A stretch of 64,000 nucleotides of DNA from Oxyruncus cristatus (Eukaryota; Chordata; Aves; Passeriformes; Cotingidae), in assembly GCA_013399855.1 (NCBI GenBank), contig VXAY01004755.1, forward strand, positions 630,546-694,545. Reading direction: 5' to 3'. Numbering within the stretch: position 1 is the stretch's first letter; every line of letters begins with the position of its first letter. The position numbers and the translations under genes are program-made. The notes beneath the pieces were generated by a model, which searched no databases, was not told the DNA's origin, and worked only from the letters and a program-made list of their open reading frames with translations. Positions 43,201 to 54,102 of the stretch are shown piece after piece.

Positions 43201-43789
43201 AGGTGGGATCCTGATGCCTACACCTACATCTAACCCAACTGGTGAACCTCCAGCTCCCTGCAGTGAGCCCTCGCAGCCTGAATCTCAGGGAAGGACGGCG
43301 GGGTTGTTCCCTCTCCTCCTTCATCCTGACACCAGCTACGCTGCAAAAAGACCCACGGGGTTGTAAGGCCCAGTGACACTGCTGGGGGTGTTTCCCATGT
43401 GCTGGCGCTCAGGAAGGGACTCCCAGCACCACCTTGTTGCGCTGGGTTTGTCAGTGTTTGCTGGTCGCTCTCCTTGCTGTGGGATGCCACCAGCACATCC
43501 CAGCTTATCCCAGTTTATCCCAGCTGCTGGGCTCGTACTGCACCGAGAACCTGAGTGCCTGTGCTCACCAACCCAGAAATCAGGTGGCAGATGCTGAGCT
43601 GGAGAGCTGGCAGCCTCTTTCTCTGTGATGGTAGCCCAGCATTCCCAATGTGTCAAGACTTCACACCCTCCCTCTGCTGCGTTTGCTGAGCACGGCCCTG
43701 TTTCAAATATTGCTTCTCAAATATTCTCACCACTGAAATGGTGACTGTGATGGTTCGGGTACTGCTCTGCAGGTAATGGCACTCAAGGA
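43201..43789. other. unique non-coding DNA
   Basis: GC-richer single-copy sequence with overlapping frames on both strands and no recognisable product. Confidence 0.5.
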
Positions 43790-44290
43790 CTCCATCCTTG
43801 TAACTCTAATTAGCTCTTCAGAATGAAAAGTATTTTCAGAAATGCTGTTTTAAGCAAAGCACTGAATTCTCATTTTAGTAATGAATGAGCCTTTGACCTT
43901 ATTTTGACTCAAGCCCACACCCACAGAGTAAGTTTTAGTAGCTGCTTAAGCACAAGAAAAAGAGGATTCCCTCTTAGGTACTATGGAAACTTCTTTTTTA
44001 CAGCAAGGGAGGAATAAATGAAGAGTTATAACTCAGAGATATGGCCTGAAGGCACGCCACTCGGTTCTGGAGTGACTCTTTTTTTAGGCACAGTTTAGGA
44101 AGGTACTAGGGTTGTCATTAACTCTGTGAGTTGAAAGATAATTTTCAAAATGAGAGCTCATTTCCTGAGAACACTTAGCTGGATAAAGCCTGGGAAAAAC
44201 TAGTTAAGGAGAAGTTATGTCGACTACGTACAGACGAGTCTCACTTGACCTTTCACTGCTGATGAATTTCACAGAGGATCTAAAAACTCA
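43790..44290. promoter_or_regulatory. possible conserved non-coding element block
   Basis: Single-copy, AT-rich sequence with ACTCTAATTAGCTCTTCAG (near 43803), several TGACCTTATTTTGACTC-type words (near 43894), and a block at 44200-44275 containing GTCGACTACGTACAGACG and TCACTTGACCTTTCACTGC. Frequent stops occur in all frames. It is an enhancer-like style call without conservation data. Confidence 0.3.
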
Positions 44291-46800
44291 AAACCCCACA
44301 AAATCATCCATGAGCCCGCTCAGGAGTGCAAACTGAGAGATAAAGGCATGAACAGGGAAAGGGGCAGGGGGGAAGGGAGATGCCCTGTTTCTGTCCTATC
44401 TTTTAGCAGCAGTCACCTTCAGGACCTGAACCAACCGAGGAAAACAGACAGAGAAAAATAAACATCAGCCACAAAAACCTCAACCCTCACGGAGACCATT
44501 TAGAAAGGAGAGACTCACAGGGCTTCTCCATTGCACCTCACCCTGCTCATCAAATATTGACGAGGAACAGCAGTGGCAGTTGTTAGCCGGAGCTGGGAAC
44601 GGAAGCATGAAGAGTAAAAATCAATGGGATTTTTTATTCCGAGGCAGAAAGGGAAAACGGTGTGTGTGCTGTGCCCGTGTGAGCTGCACGTGGCCTCAGC
44701 AGTTCTGGGAGCAGGCACAGGGATGGACACGTTTGGACGTGATTTGGTGCACACAGACACCGATTCCCATGAAGCCACATTTCTACATCCAGGGGTTGAA
44801 CTGACCAGAGTAAGAGATACACTCTGTACGTTGGTGTCTGTGCCTCCAGAAGGAGAATGTTCAGCGTGGCCAGCAGGGACTGTCCATCCATCAGCTGGGT
44901 TGTGGCCTTGCATGTACAGTTGTGTTTGTGGTGCTGTTTCGTGCTCCGAGTACAGAGATGCATTTGCATTTTATTGCTTTGCAAAGACACTCAGCAAACC
45001 TCAGCCCTTCCATCCCAGTCAGCTCCTTGGCCATTAATATCCACCCACGTTTAGCACTCCGGCTTTCAGTGAGAGTGTTTTTGTGTGCTGACACTAAAGC
45101 AGCAGTAATTAATAGCTACTCAACATGTAAAAATTATCTTACTGCCGTGTAGTGAAAGTGAGCCTTCACAGCAGTGATATCACACAGCCTGAGTGTCTAA
45201 AAGGGAAGCCAGAGATGACTTCAGGACACATTTTGAGGTCTACATTGACTGTCTCACCTGAATCCCACACAGGGATTCACACAGGGAGCAAATCTTTCCA
45301 CTGGATAATGGAAGAGTGTGGCCCTGGATTCAGATACTTCCTACCCTGTCAAAATGACTGCAATCACAGCCTTACTTAAAGCAGTTGACCTCTCCTTTTT
45401 CAGCCTGGGCTGGTTTGGAGTAGGAAGTTGAACAGAAGGTGTGAATCATCAGCCCTGTCAACCCGATCTCTTTCAGCACCAATGAGTTCACTTAAAATGT
45501 GTGTGCAGAGAGAAGGCTTGGGATGGAGGGAGAGGCTTTAAAGGAAAAGTATTCTGCAATTTAAACCAGAGGAATTGGCGTTTTCCCTTTATTCTTTGGT
45601 CACATCTGCCTTTCAAAGCAGTGCTGCAGCATAAAATGTAGAAAACCTCTGAAGGAAGAAAAATAAGACCCACGTTGACAGAAATGTTCAGTTCTACAGT
45701 TTCCCACACTTGGCACTGACCTACTAAAGACAATACACAGAGAAGAACCACCTTGTCCTCTGCTTAAAGCCCCAATTTCAAGCCTGCTGAAGTGAGCAGA
45801 GACTCTGGATTAGTTTTGTTCTGGGGTATTAGCCCATTAAAAGTGAGGAAGCAGTTGCTGGTACTTGAATCCCTTAGAATGACAGCTTTTCTTGCGTTCC
45901 CAATTCAGAGAACAGTGAAATGCACCATCTGTTTTCTCACAGAAATAACCCCACACACCCCCTGGGCTGAACTGGAGGAAGCTTGAAGGATATTCTCTTT
46001 TCCTAAAGCACAGTCAGATGGACTCAAAGGTTCAACACAGACTCAGCACAACGCCAAAGGGGAGTTTCGTGCCTGAGGATGTGAATTATGAGCTCTGGGC
46101 TGTCTCTTGTGCTACATTTGGAAGCTGACAGAGGACAGAAGTGCCACAGAGGCCCTGCCCAGGGCCCCACAGCTCTACAGACATTCAGCCTGATGTTCCC
46201 TCTGACAGGTAACAGCCTGTCCAGTCCTACTCAGCAAAGCACCAGTCCACGCCCAGTTGGAAGCACTTCACGAGTCCACTGGAAGGAAATGTTTCCTGAC
46301 TCAGATCCAGGACCCATGGAGCAAGGAGATCCCTCCCAGCACATCCTAAGTGATGCTCTTTCAGTGACACAGTCTCAGTTTTCCAACAGATTATGAGAGA
46401 GATCTATTCAACTCCAACTGAGTTCAGCGAGCCCAGCCCTCTGTGACATGATCCCCATACTGTGGTCGAGCAGGGGGTGTTTGGATTAAACCAAACTGCA
46501 CTTGTTGGATTAAGTTTATGGCTGGATTAAGCCAAACAAAGGCCACAAAGGGACAGTCTCAGTGCTCCTAATGACGTGTTCCTTTTGGGTTTTTTTCCAT
46601 CAACATTACTGATCCTACCACTGCCCAACCAGTCAGCTCAGCTTTCTGATCCACAAATCAGCAGAGCAAAACTAGGGAAATAAAAAAAGATGGGAAAAAA
46701 GGAGGTATCTGAGCTCTCAGCTGGGTCAGGGAGTTGATTTACTGCCCCTCTCTCTAAGATCACCAGTGCTGAACCGAGGGAAAGCACAAAAACTCACAAT
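44291..46800. other. unique non-coding DNA
   Basis: No gene is supported. Pairs of overlapping 130-codon frames on opposite strands (44515-44913 minus and 44624-45037 plus) argue against coding use. The stretch 45090-45170 (AGTAATTAATAGCTACTC) is AT-rich and single-copy. Confidence 0.55.
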
Positions 46801-46830
46801 AGAAGGAAGGAAGGAAAAGGAAGGAAAGAA
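46801..46830 (+). repeat. GGAA-rich simple repeat
   Basis: Tandem GGAA units (AGAAGGAAGGAAGGAAAAGG and continuation), a purine microsatellite. GGAA tracts can bind ETS factors, but this one is short. Confidence 0.85.
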
Positions 46831-47459
46831 CATGAGCACAGTTTTAGAAGGGCTTCCACCAACCATACCACTGCATGTTTTAGGAGCCAGCCTGGGTATC
46901 TCAGCACTGCAGTGCAGAGTTACATCCAGAGGGACAAGGAAAACAAGCAATTAATAAGCAGAATTCAAGCCCTGGTGCTAAAGGTACTTTGTACACCCTG
47001 TAGGATCCATCAGCAGCCCTGGAGCAAAATGTCACATCCTCTGAGCAAAGGATCTGATGAGCCCTCACAAGCCCTGAACTCCTCTGAAGGGGAAAACTGA
47101 GAAAAGCCATGTACAGCATCTTTTTGTAGCTGGTACAAGTCTGGCCTGATACATCCCTGCCCTCCAACAGTTTGCTTTTCTCCCAGGCTTACAGGCTATC
47201 CTAAGGATGCCATATTCTAGAGGCATGGAAGAGGTAGGAGTATTTTGATTGCAAGACAGAACTGATTGTTCATGAGCCTGGGATTTGGAACTCGGGGTTT
47301 GAAACGAATCACTGCAGAGCTTTCACTCACTCTGTGCCTGCCTTAGCAAAAGTGACGTGCTGTCAAAGGAGTTTAAAGGCCTCATCCATCAGTTCTGGGC
47401 TTACATTTTGAGAGGAAGAAAGAGGCAGAGAACTTTGGATGCCGAAGCCCTTCACCCAA
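46831..47459. other. unique non-coding DNA
   Basis: No gene or repeat is recognised between the GGAA repeat and the AT-rich block that follows. Confidence 0.5.
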
Positions 47460-47900
47460 GAATCATGCACATTGTGATAATTTATAAAAAGCTTAAAATT
47501 GCCTAGATATCAGGACATTAAAATTTAATTTTAGGTTGAAACTGTTCTCTGAATTCAGTGGCCTGTGAGTTATATTATGAACTCGGAACATCCTACCCAG
47601 AGAACCTATTTAAGTACTTTTTGTAATTATTATTTAATATTGAACATTTTATAGCAGTAGTGCCTCGAGGCCAAACGAGTCATCATTATGTTACATTTGT
47701 GTGACTTGTAACAGAATTACAACAGCTCAAGGATACTAATTCTAAAGCTATTTACACATTGTTTTGTGCAATACTGCAAGGCCTAAGTGATTTTACAATT
47801 ATGCTCCATTTTTAAGAGGAACTGGGGACAGGAACATCTTGTGATTTCTAATAAAATTAAGACAGCAATCATTGCTCTCTCACTCTCCTAATCACACCTT
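47460..47900. promoter_or_regulatory. strongest candidate conserved non-coding element
   Basis: About 440 bp, very AT-rich, single-copy, with stops in every frame and no simple repeat. Motifs include TGTAATTATTATTTAATATTG near 47621, the palindrome GCCTCGAGGC (47662-47671) and an inverted pair TGTTAC/GTAACA (47689-47694 and 47708-47713). There is also an exact C/EBP-type site TTGTGCAAT (47764-47772). The retention of CpG inside an AT-rich block and the varied, non-repetitive words are typical of long vertebrate enhancers. No alignment was possible. Confidence 0.42.
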
Positions 47901-48111
47901 TCCTTCCCCTCCTTTGGGAAGGAATGATCCATATTAAAGCCTTGATTGTGTTGAAAACTAATGGCAAACTAAGAAAGAAAATAATTGCTTTCAGTGGAAT
48001 AAGATTTGCTTTTGAAGGTGACTCAGAATTACTTGAGGTAAACAAACAAGATGAGAGGAGCCCCCAGCCAGGAGGGGATCAGGTACCTGTGGGTGGGCCC
48101 TGCTTCCAACA

Positions 48112-48416
48112 TCTGAACATGAGCCAGAGTGTGCCCAGGTGGCCAAGAGGGCCAATGGATCCTGGCCTGGCTCAGGAACAGTGTGGCAGCAGGAACAGGG
48201 AAGTGATTCTGCCCCTGGACTCAGCACTGGTGAGGCCACCCCTGGAGTGCTGTGTCCAGTTCTGGGCCCCTCAGCTCAGGAAGGACATGGAGGGGCTGGA
48301 GCAGGTCCAGAGAAGAGCAACCAGGCTGGGGAAGGGACTGGAGCACAAGTGCTGTGAGGAGAGGCTGAGGGAGCTGGGGTTGTTGAGCCTGGAGAAGAGA
48401 AGGCTCAGGGGAGACC
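48112..48416 (+). pseudogene. CR1 ORF2 C-terminal remnant
   Basis: The last part of the CR1 ORF2 coding region is recognisable by its conserved C-terminal peptides, including [17 protein letters not shown] (about 48223-48273) and [17 protein letters not shown] (about 48366-48416). The catalytic endonuclease and reverse transcriptase cores lie further upstream in a complete element and are absent. A frame disruption lies upstream of about 48190, and the normal C-terminus is cut off at the N. It has no function as a protein. Confidence 0.85.
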
Positions 48417-48417
48417 N
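48417..48417. other. single ambiguous base at a CR1 internal junction
   Basis: One N sits exactly where copy C jumps from the ORF2 end to the 3' UTR. From the family consensus as I know it, something over 100 bases are missing here. The N suggests a collapsed or mis-joined assembly at a repeat, although a real internal deletion is possible. Confidence 0.9.
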
Positions 48418-48658
48418 CCGTGCCAGGGGAGGTTTAGGTTGGATATTAGAAAGAAATTCTTTCCAGAGAGGGTAATCAGCCACAAGTAATGGGCTGCCCA
48501 GGGAAGTGGTGGATTCTCCATCCCTGGAGGTGTATAAGATGAGGCTGGACGTGGCACTGAGTGCCATAGTCTGGTAACCGCGGTGGTGTTGGATCAAGGG
48601 TTGGACTGGATGATCTCAGAGGTCCTTTCCAACCCGTCTGATTCTATGATTCTACGAT

Positions 48659-50924
48659 CTCACTGCCTCGAGTCAGTCACAGAACTGCATCACAAGGTTC
48701 CAGGTCTCTCCAAATCAAAGTAAAGGCACCAGAGTCACTTTGACCTTAAAACACAGAAGGGAGGAGAGCTTAAAACCCCTGAAAATCTTCAGCTCTGAAC
48801 AAATCTCTGCAGCACGTGGATTTGAGAGACAGGCTCTGAATCCGGGTGAAATCGGCTGCTCCACAACCCCCACGTCAGGGCACTTCCAAGTTTGTATTAT
48901 CTGGACTTTCTAAACCAGTGGTGGCAGCCAGAATTGCCAGCAGGGTTCCCAGACACTGCCAGCTGCTCCCCAGGATGTCCCAAAGGCTGGTGCACCCTCT
49001 CATCATTGGCTGCATTGCTCACCCTGCTGAGAGTGAAGAGCACTGTCCCACACCCCAAACTCACCCCTTAGCCCGGGGGGGACACGTCACCTCCTCACAG
49101 GAGCTCTGCTTCCTGCACAGCACGAGCTGACTTAGACTTCCCCTGCCTATTTGAGACCAAAATCCTGGGAGCAAGGCAGCATGCAGATACAATTCCCAGC
49201 TCCAATCCTCACCTGAGCTGGGGGTCCTTCCCCAAATGATTATTTCTGAACGTACCAGCAACTTATTCCTGTGTGGGGATTGGGATTCTCTTGGAGGGGA
49301 AGGCTGAGATTTAAAATGTGTAACCAGGTCAGATTTGGCCTGTCCACATTAAAAATTGATATATCCATGTATTTCTACATAACAATTTATTTATAATACA
49401 GATATATTGTAGGGTATCACTCTCTGCTTTTGTCAATCTGCATCCTAGAAGAACAAATTATATGGCAGCAGAATTCTCTGGGAGCACAAAGAGAAGAAAG
49501 TATTGGGGGGGGAAATACCCAAGCCAGCAACAAAGAGTTCTGTAACAGCAAGTTGTGCTGGAACAAAGAGCTGCTCTTCAGGACCTGGGACCTGGACAGA
49601 TGAAGGCTGAGAACTTTGGCACAGTCAGCAGGGAAAAATGATATAAATGGAATATGATCAGCCTAGATCAAACAGCCAAAACACCACAGTCAACCTGCCT
49701 CCTGCAAACCCAACTCCAGGCTTTATTGCCACTGCCAACAGCAGCCCTGCTCCTACTGCAGGGCAGAGCACTGGGACAACTCTAACTTAGCATAAAGCTA
49801 AAATCTGTACTTTTTTAGAGCAAGAAATGTGACTTTTATCTGTCCAGTTATCACAACTAAGTCCTAGCGTGGAAACATCAGAGGACAGACACGCTTTGCC
49901 AAATTCTCCTGAAAGGCAGAAATGATCAGTGCCTCCAATTCCAGCTTGCTGCCCTCACCTCACCCCACACACACTTTAGGAGCTTCCTACCAAAAGGACC
50001 ACACTGATTTCACCTACAGAGGCTGGAGAGCACCCACCCAGCACCTCAGAGAGTGACAGATCTCAGCACCACTGACAGGGCTCAGACAGTGTTCATCCCC
50101 AGCACCAACTGTGGGCACGAGGAGCTGCAAGAGGGTCAGCACACAGATTCTGGCTACAAGGATTTGAGACAATAAGAATCTCACCATGCAGATGGAGTGC
50201 ACTCTGTTTGAGGTGGGAAAAGGAAGGGCCCACGTGAAACACACAACTCCCATGTAACTACACAGCTATGATTGTGCCCATGCTGGGAGCACAAAGAGCT
50301 GGTTTAGCTTTTCCATGTGTATCTGTGCATTTAACACACCAACACTTCCCATGTGAGCAAGTCTGACTAACACCTGCTGAACTTCCACCTCCACAAGTGT
50401 GGCTGGAGCTTTACAAGGAGACACCACACAGTCACCACTGCTCATCCTGGCCTTGCATGTACGGATCAGACCTTGTCCTGTTTGAGGGTGATGAACACAG
50501 TCACAGCCCAAGCTGTCACTGTGCTCAGCCAAAATTTCCATGCCACAAAGGCCAGTAAATATTTGACGGCCCTGGACTTGGAAAAGCTGGATCTTTGAAA
50601 TAAAGAACGAAGAAGCAGCAATGGTAGAAAGCAGAAGGAGGTATGAAGAGGAATAAAGGCTCGTTAGCAATTCTCACAATTAATTAAACCAAGCTAAGGA
50701 GGAAGAGGAGCAGAGCTCCTCAGACAGCTCATGGCTGGGGGGTGCTATTCCCCAAGGCCTTTTGTGGGTTACCACAAAGAGAGTTCACAGATCTTCCACT
50801 CACTTACTTAAATATTTGATACGAAATTAAAGCCCTGTTCCAACTTTTATGACCACTGTCTCCCTGGCTCTCCCCTCCTCCTATTCCCAGCAGACCCCTC
50901 CATCCCTCACATGCCTGTCCTCAG
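48659..50924. other. unique non-coding DNA
   Basis: About 2.3 kb with no supportable gene or repeat. An AT-rich stretch lies at 49345-49420 and a G run (GGGGGGGG) near 49505. The 134-codon minus frame (50266-50670) has no recognisable domain. Confidence 0.55.
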
Positions 50925-51075
50925 CCCAAGACATCAGCACAATTAGCACCAGCCCACTGGCGCCAATTAGCAGCCAATAGTGTCTATATTGTGGCAGGGG
51001 GGGCTGCAGGAGCGGGTCCTGTGTCTCCAGCCTGCCTTCACACTCAATTAGATTAAGTGGAGTCTCCTGGCTGTG
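50925..51075. promoter_or_regulatory. possible conserved non-coding element
   Basis: Contains two spaced CAATTAGCA words (near 50939 and 50964), CCAATAGTGTCTATATTG (near 50975) and an NKX2-type TTAAGTGGAG (near 51053). It is single-copy with no coding frame. A style-based call. Confidence 0.27.
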
Positions 51076-52564
51076 GTTGGTTGGACAGTGGTTGCAGTAA
51101 TTGTGTCCTCTCTGCCGCTCCAGGCAATCTCCTCCCAGGCTCTCCGATACCCCGGGATTGACTCCCTGTGTTGTCCACTTCCATCAACGCCCACTCCTTC
51201 AGAGGGAGAAGGGGGAGGGCAGCACAAGGGGCTGGGCAGGAGAGAGAAAGACCCCAATGTCTTTGTTTGAAAGTTTTAGGGTCTGAAACTCTGGGGCTGT
51301 GTCGCTTTGACCTCCCCAGGGCTCAGCTGGGGCTGTCACATGGCCGAGCTTCTCACAGGGCCAGGGCAGGACAGCCCCGGGAAAAACCCTCCCTGGATCC
51401 AACCCGCGGGCATCTCACAGGGGAGCACCAGGTCTTGGTGGGGAATGAACACTAATAACGTGTCCTTAACTCGGAACTAAACTGGATTAGGGCACGAGCT
51501 GGTGGGTTCCCAGCCCTGCTCCTGGCCAGTGGCAAATGCTGGGAAACAAGGAGGATAATTGGCAGACCTGACTGGAGTTGCTCCTCTGTGCCACTGCAGC
51601 ACTGCACAGCTCTACTTCAACGGTTTTATTTATCTTATAAGACTAAAATTCCATAACTTTTAATACAGAAAAAAAAATTCGCATGTGTTCCCAGTTGATT
51701 CAGAATTCCCTTCTTAAATCCTGTGGCTTTTGTACACGGTTTCATAACCCCACACTGCTCCCGGTGCTCCAACAGGATGCACTTTGATGGAATATTCTCT
51801 GCTTTCATTTTATTTTTAAACTCCTGAAGGACAACTGCTACTTAGCACCACTGTAAATATTTGTCCTTCTTGTGTAGATTCAAGTGTCTTCCTGTTTTTA
51901 ACAGGACAGTGTGGCTCTGAATAGGAGTAATTTCTGCTTTGACACCTATTTTAAGATGAATTGAGTGGTGCTCTGAAGCTGCTGATCTCCTCAGACAGCA
52001 GAGGATCATCAGCTGGGCCACAATGAGATAAATCACACCATCAATGCAACATGTATCAATCACAGTTGTTCCAAGTACTGCAACTTAAAACCAGCAGAAA
52101 CATGGAAAACGTATAAGAACTTCTAAACATCATACCAGGAAAGGGAAGAATCAATTGTCCAAAGTAAGATTTTTTTCATAGAATGTAAAGCAATATCAGC
52201 ACATATAAAAGTGTTGATAGTAAAATATATTATTCTTGGGAGAGGAAAAAAATAACCCCAAACCTTAATTGGGCAAAAATGTGTGAGCAAGACCTGTCGG
52301 TGCTTCTACAGGAAATGTTAAAGAATAAAGGAGTAGGGGGTGGCTGTGAGAGCAAATCACATTTTTAAGGGCTACAAAGCCATAGTTTTATTCCTGCAAG
52401 TACTGAAGTGCTCCACATTCCCAGATAAATCTCCTGCATCAGCTCCTGGCTTCTATCTGTAAGTCCCAGGCGAGAGCTGCCACCCCAGCAGGGCACTCAG
52501 GAGCTGATGTTCATAGTTCGGGCAATACTTAAAATGGGATTCTCCTTTGCTATATTTCAAAGTT
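51076..52564. other. unique non-coding DNA
   Basis: No gene or interspersed repeat is recognised. The left half (51076-51460) is GC-rich with overlapping frames on both strands; the right half is AT-rich. Confidence 0.55.
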
Positions 52565-52566
52565 GA

Positions 52567-52826
52567 GGATTTTCCCTGAGATGCTGGCAATAAGGAAATG
52601 GTAAGATTGACGTGGAATTCCCAAGGGAATTTCCAAGTTCATTCTCTGTGTTACATTTTTGGTCAGTTTACCATGAGCCTAATAGACATTTCTGCTCTTA
52701 AAATTTCTCCTTAAGCATTTCAGCTACGAGTAAGGAACACTGTGAGTAAGATGGAAGAAATTGCCAACAAACACTCTCTACTGCTCTCCTCTCTTCCAAA
52801 GAGCCTTGGGAATTCTGGGAATTCCC
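52567..52826. promoter_or_regulatory. cluster of kappaB-like motifs with an overlapping GAS motif
   Basis: The perfect NF-kappaB consensus words are GGGAATTTCC (52625-52634) and the palindromic GGGAATTCCC (52817-52826). A one-mismatch site is TGGAATTCCC (52613-52622), and a weaker one is GGATTTTCCC (52567-52576). The last strong site overlaps TTCTGGGAA (52813-52821), a STAT-type TTCnnnGAA element. Together the overlap forms an inverted repeat with 8-bp arms, GGGAATTC/GAATTCCC (52808-52826). The surrounding sequence is single-copy. A role as an inflammatory-responsive enhancer is inferred only. Confidence 0.35.
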
Positions 52827-53660
52827 TGAAATTACTTACAGATCCTACTAATATACCAGTATTTTCCCAACTTTACCTCATTATTTGTTAAAAAATACCA
52901 CTTCAAACTACACACCTTCTGTAATAGCAGAAAGTTCTTGATGTTCAGACTGTAAATTAACAAACCAAAACGAATTATGTACATTTTTTTGCTCCGTGAC
53001 TGAAGAAGTTGAACTGTGTGACTGAATACCCAGCGTGTGCTCTGCTTGGTCACACAGAGTCAAGTGGTGATTTTCAGAGTTACTTGGATCGAATTCTCCA
53101 TTATGTCCTATCTAATATATATCTCACATAATATTGTGTGTATTTTATATATATACACGAGCGTTTATAGCTGTAAAATTGCCTTTGTATTAGTGGTGTC
53201 CTCTGAGAGCAGAAACACCTGCCCAGAGTGCAGGACTGACAGAGTGCAGATCCCGGCTCCATTTCTACAAAAAAAGAGCCATTTCAGCTCCCAGGCCAGA
53301 CCTTCAGAATGGCTCTGCTACTTCCACAATTCTCTTGGAAAAACATTGTCAGATTTTAGACAGAGGATATGGACATCCAAGGCCAAGTCTGCCAAGCAGG
53401 TAAACTCAAAGCCCCTCATCTCCATTTCCAGCAGTTCAAGAGCTGCCTGACTCTCACTCCTACCCCACTCCCGGCGTGTGTTTGGGGCACATCCATCCTG
53501 CAAGTTCCTTCCACCAGCAACTATCACACAGTGCCTGGCTCTGGCTGCCCATTTGCACTTCTTTTCCCATCTTCTAACTGGAAGTAGATGCCTTATTTTT
53601 TTCTCTTCGGTCAATAGATACTTCAAGAGTAGGATTAAAAATTTGGTACGTCAGAAGTAC
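52827..53660. other. unique non-coding DNA
   Basis: AT-rich at 53100-53165, including a TATATATA run near 53145. The 137-codon frame (53037-53450) has no recognisable domain. Confidence 0.55.
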
Positions 53661-54102
53661 TTTCTCCTTCTGTTTCCCATTAACGTCTCTATGGCCAAGA
53701 TTCCTCTTAGAAACCCTGTCCCATCCCTCATCACTCCGGGCTTCTCAAACTTTCCTGTGCAAAGGATGTGTTGGTTAAGCACCTCTCTCCACCTGTTAGT
53801 GCTTCCTTCCATATTCCCGTAGCTCTCTTTCTTCTGGTCCCTCTCCAGTGTGCTCTCACTGCCTCTCATCTCAGGCCCTTCCATCTATTTCTCCATTTCC
53901 TCACTGCACCACCCAGACATCCTGGTTTTCTCTTTCTGCCATGTGTTCTACTTTCTCTTTTCCTTCCTTAGCTCTTTCCCTGTCTTTTTTCTTCCCTTCC
54001 TCAAATACCTCCCTTTCCTCTCTGTTCTTCCATGCCTTACCTTCATCCTAATCCCCAATTCCTCCAACTGCTGTCTTCCACCTCTTCTCCTTGCCCATTG
54101 TT
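53661..54102 (+). repeat. pyrimidine-rich tract
   Basis: About 440 bp in which the plus strand is dominated by C and T, most extreme at 53820-54090 (runs such as CTTTCTCTTTTCCTTCC). Several overlapping plus-strand frames rich in Ser, Leu, Phe and Pro here follow from the composition. There is no strict repeat unit, so it is a compositional tract and not a microsatellite. Confidence 0.75.

Larger units (their letters stand above)
48112..48658 (+). mobile_element. CR1 LINE 3' portion with ORF2 remnant (copy C)
   Basis: This is the longest CR1 copy in the window, in sense orientation. The left half is the C-terminal end of ORF2 (endonuclease/reverse transcriptase protein). In the plus-strand frame that is open from 47924, the CR1 peptides [20 protein letters not shown] and [19 protein letters not shown] can be read. 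Just upstream the frame is shifted (the NMSQ...VPRWPRG segment). After GGGGAGACC comes one N, and the sequence then resumes at TGCCAGGGGAGG. The ORF2 end and early UTR that normally lie between are missing. The right half is the same 3' UTR subfamily as copies A and B, ending in GATTCTATGATTCTACG. It lacks the catalytic domains and is non-autonomous. Confidence 0.94.

Noticed and set aside
47924..48475. A 183-codon plus-strand open frame that might be a gene
   Set aside because: Its right half is the CR1 ORF2 C-terminus read in frame, and its left part is unrelated upstream sequence. It is a transposon remnant that ends in UTR after an N.
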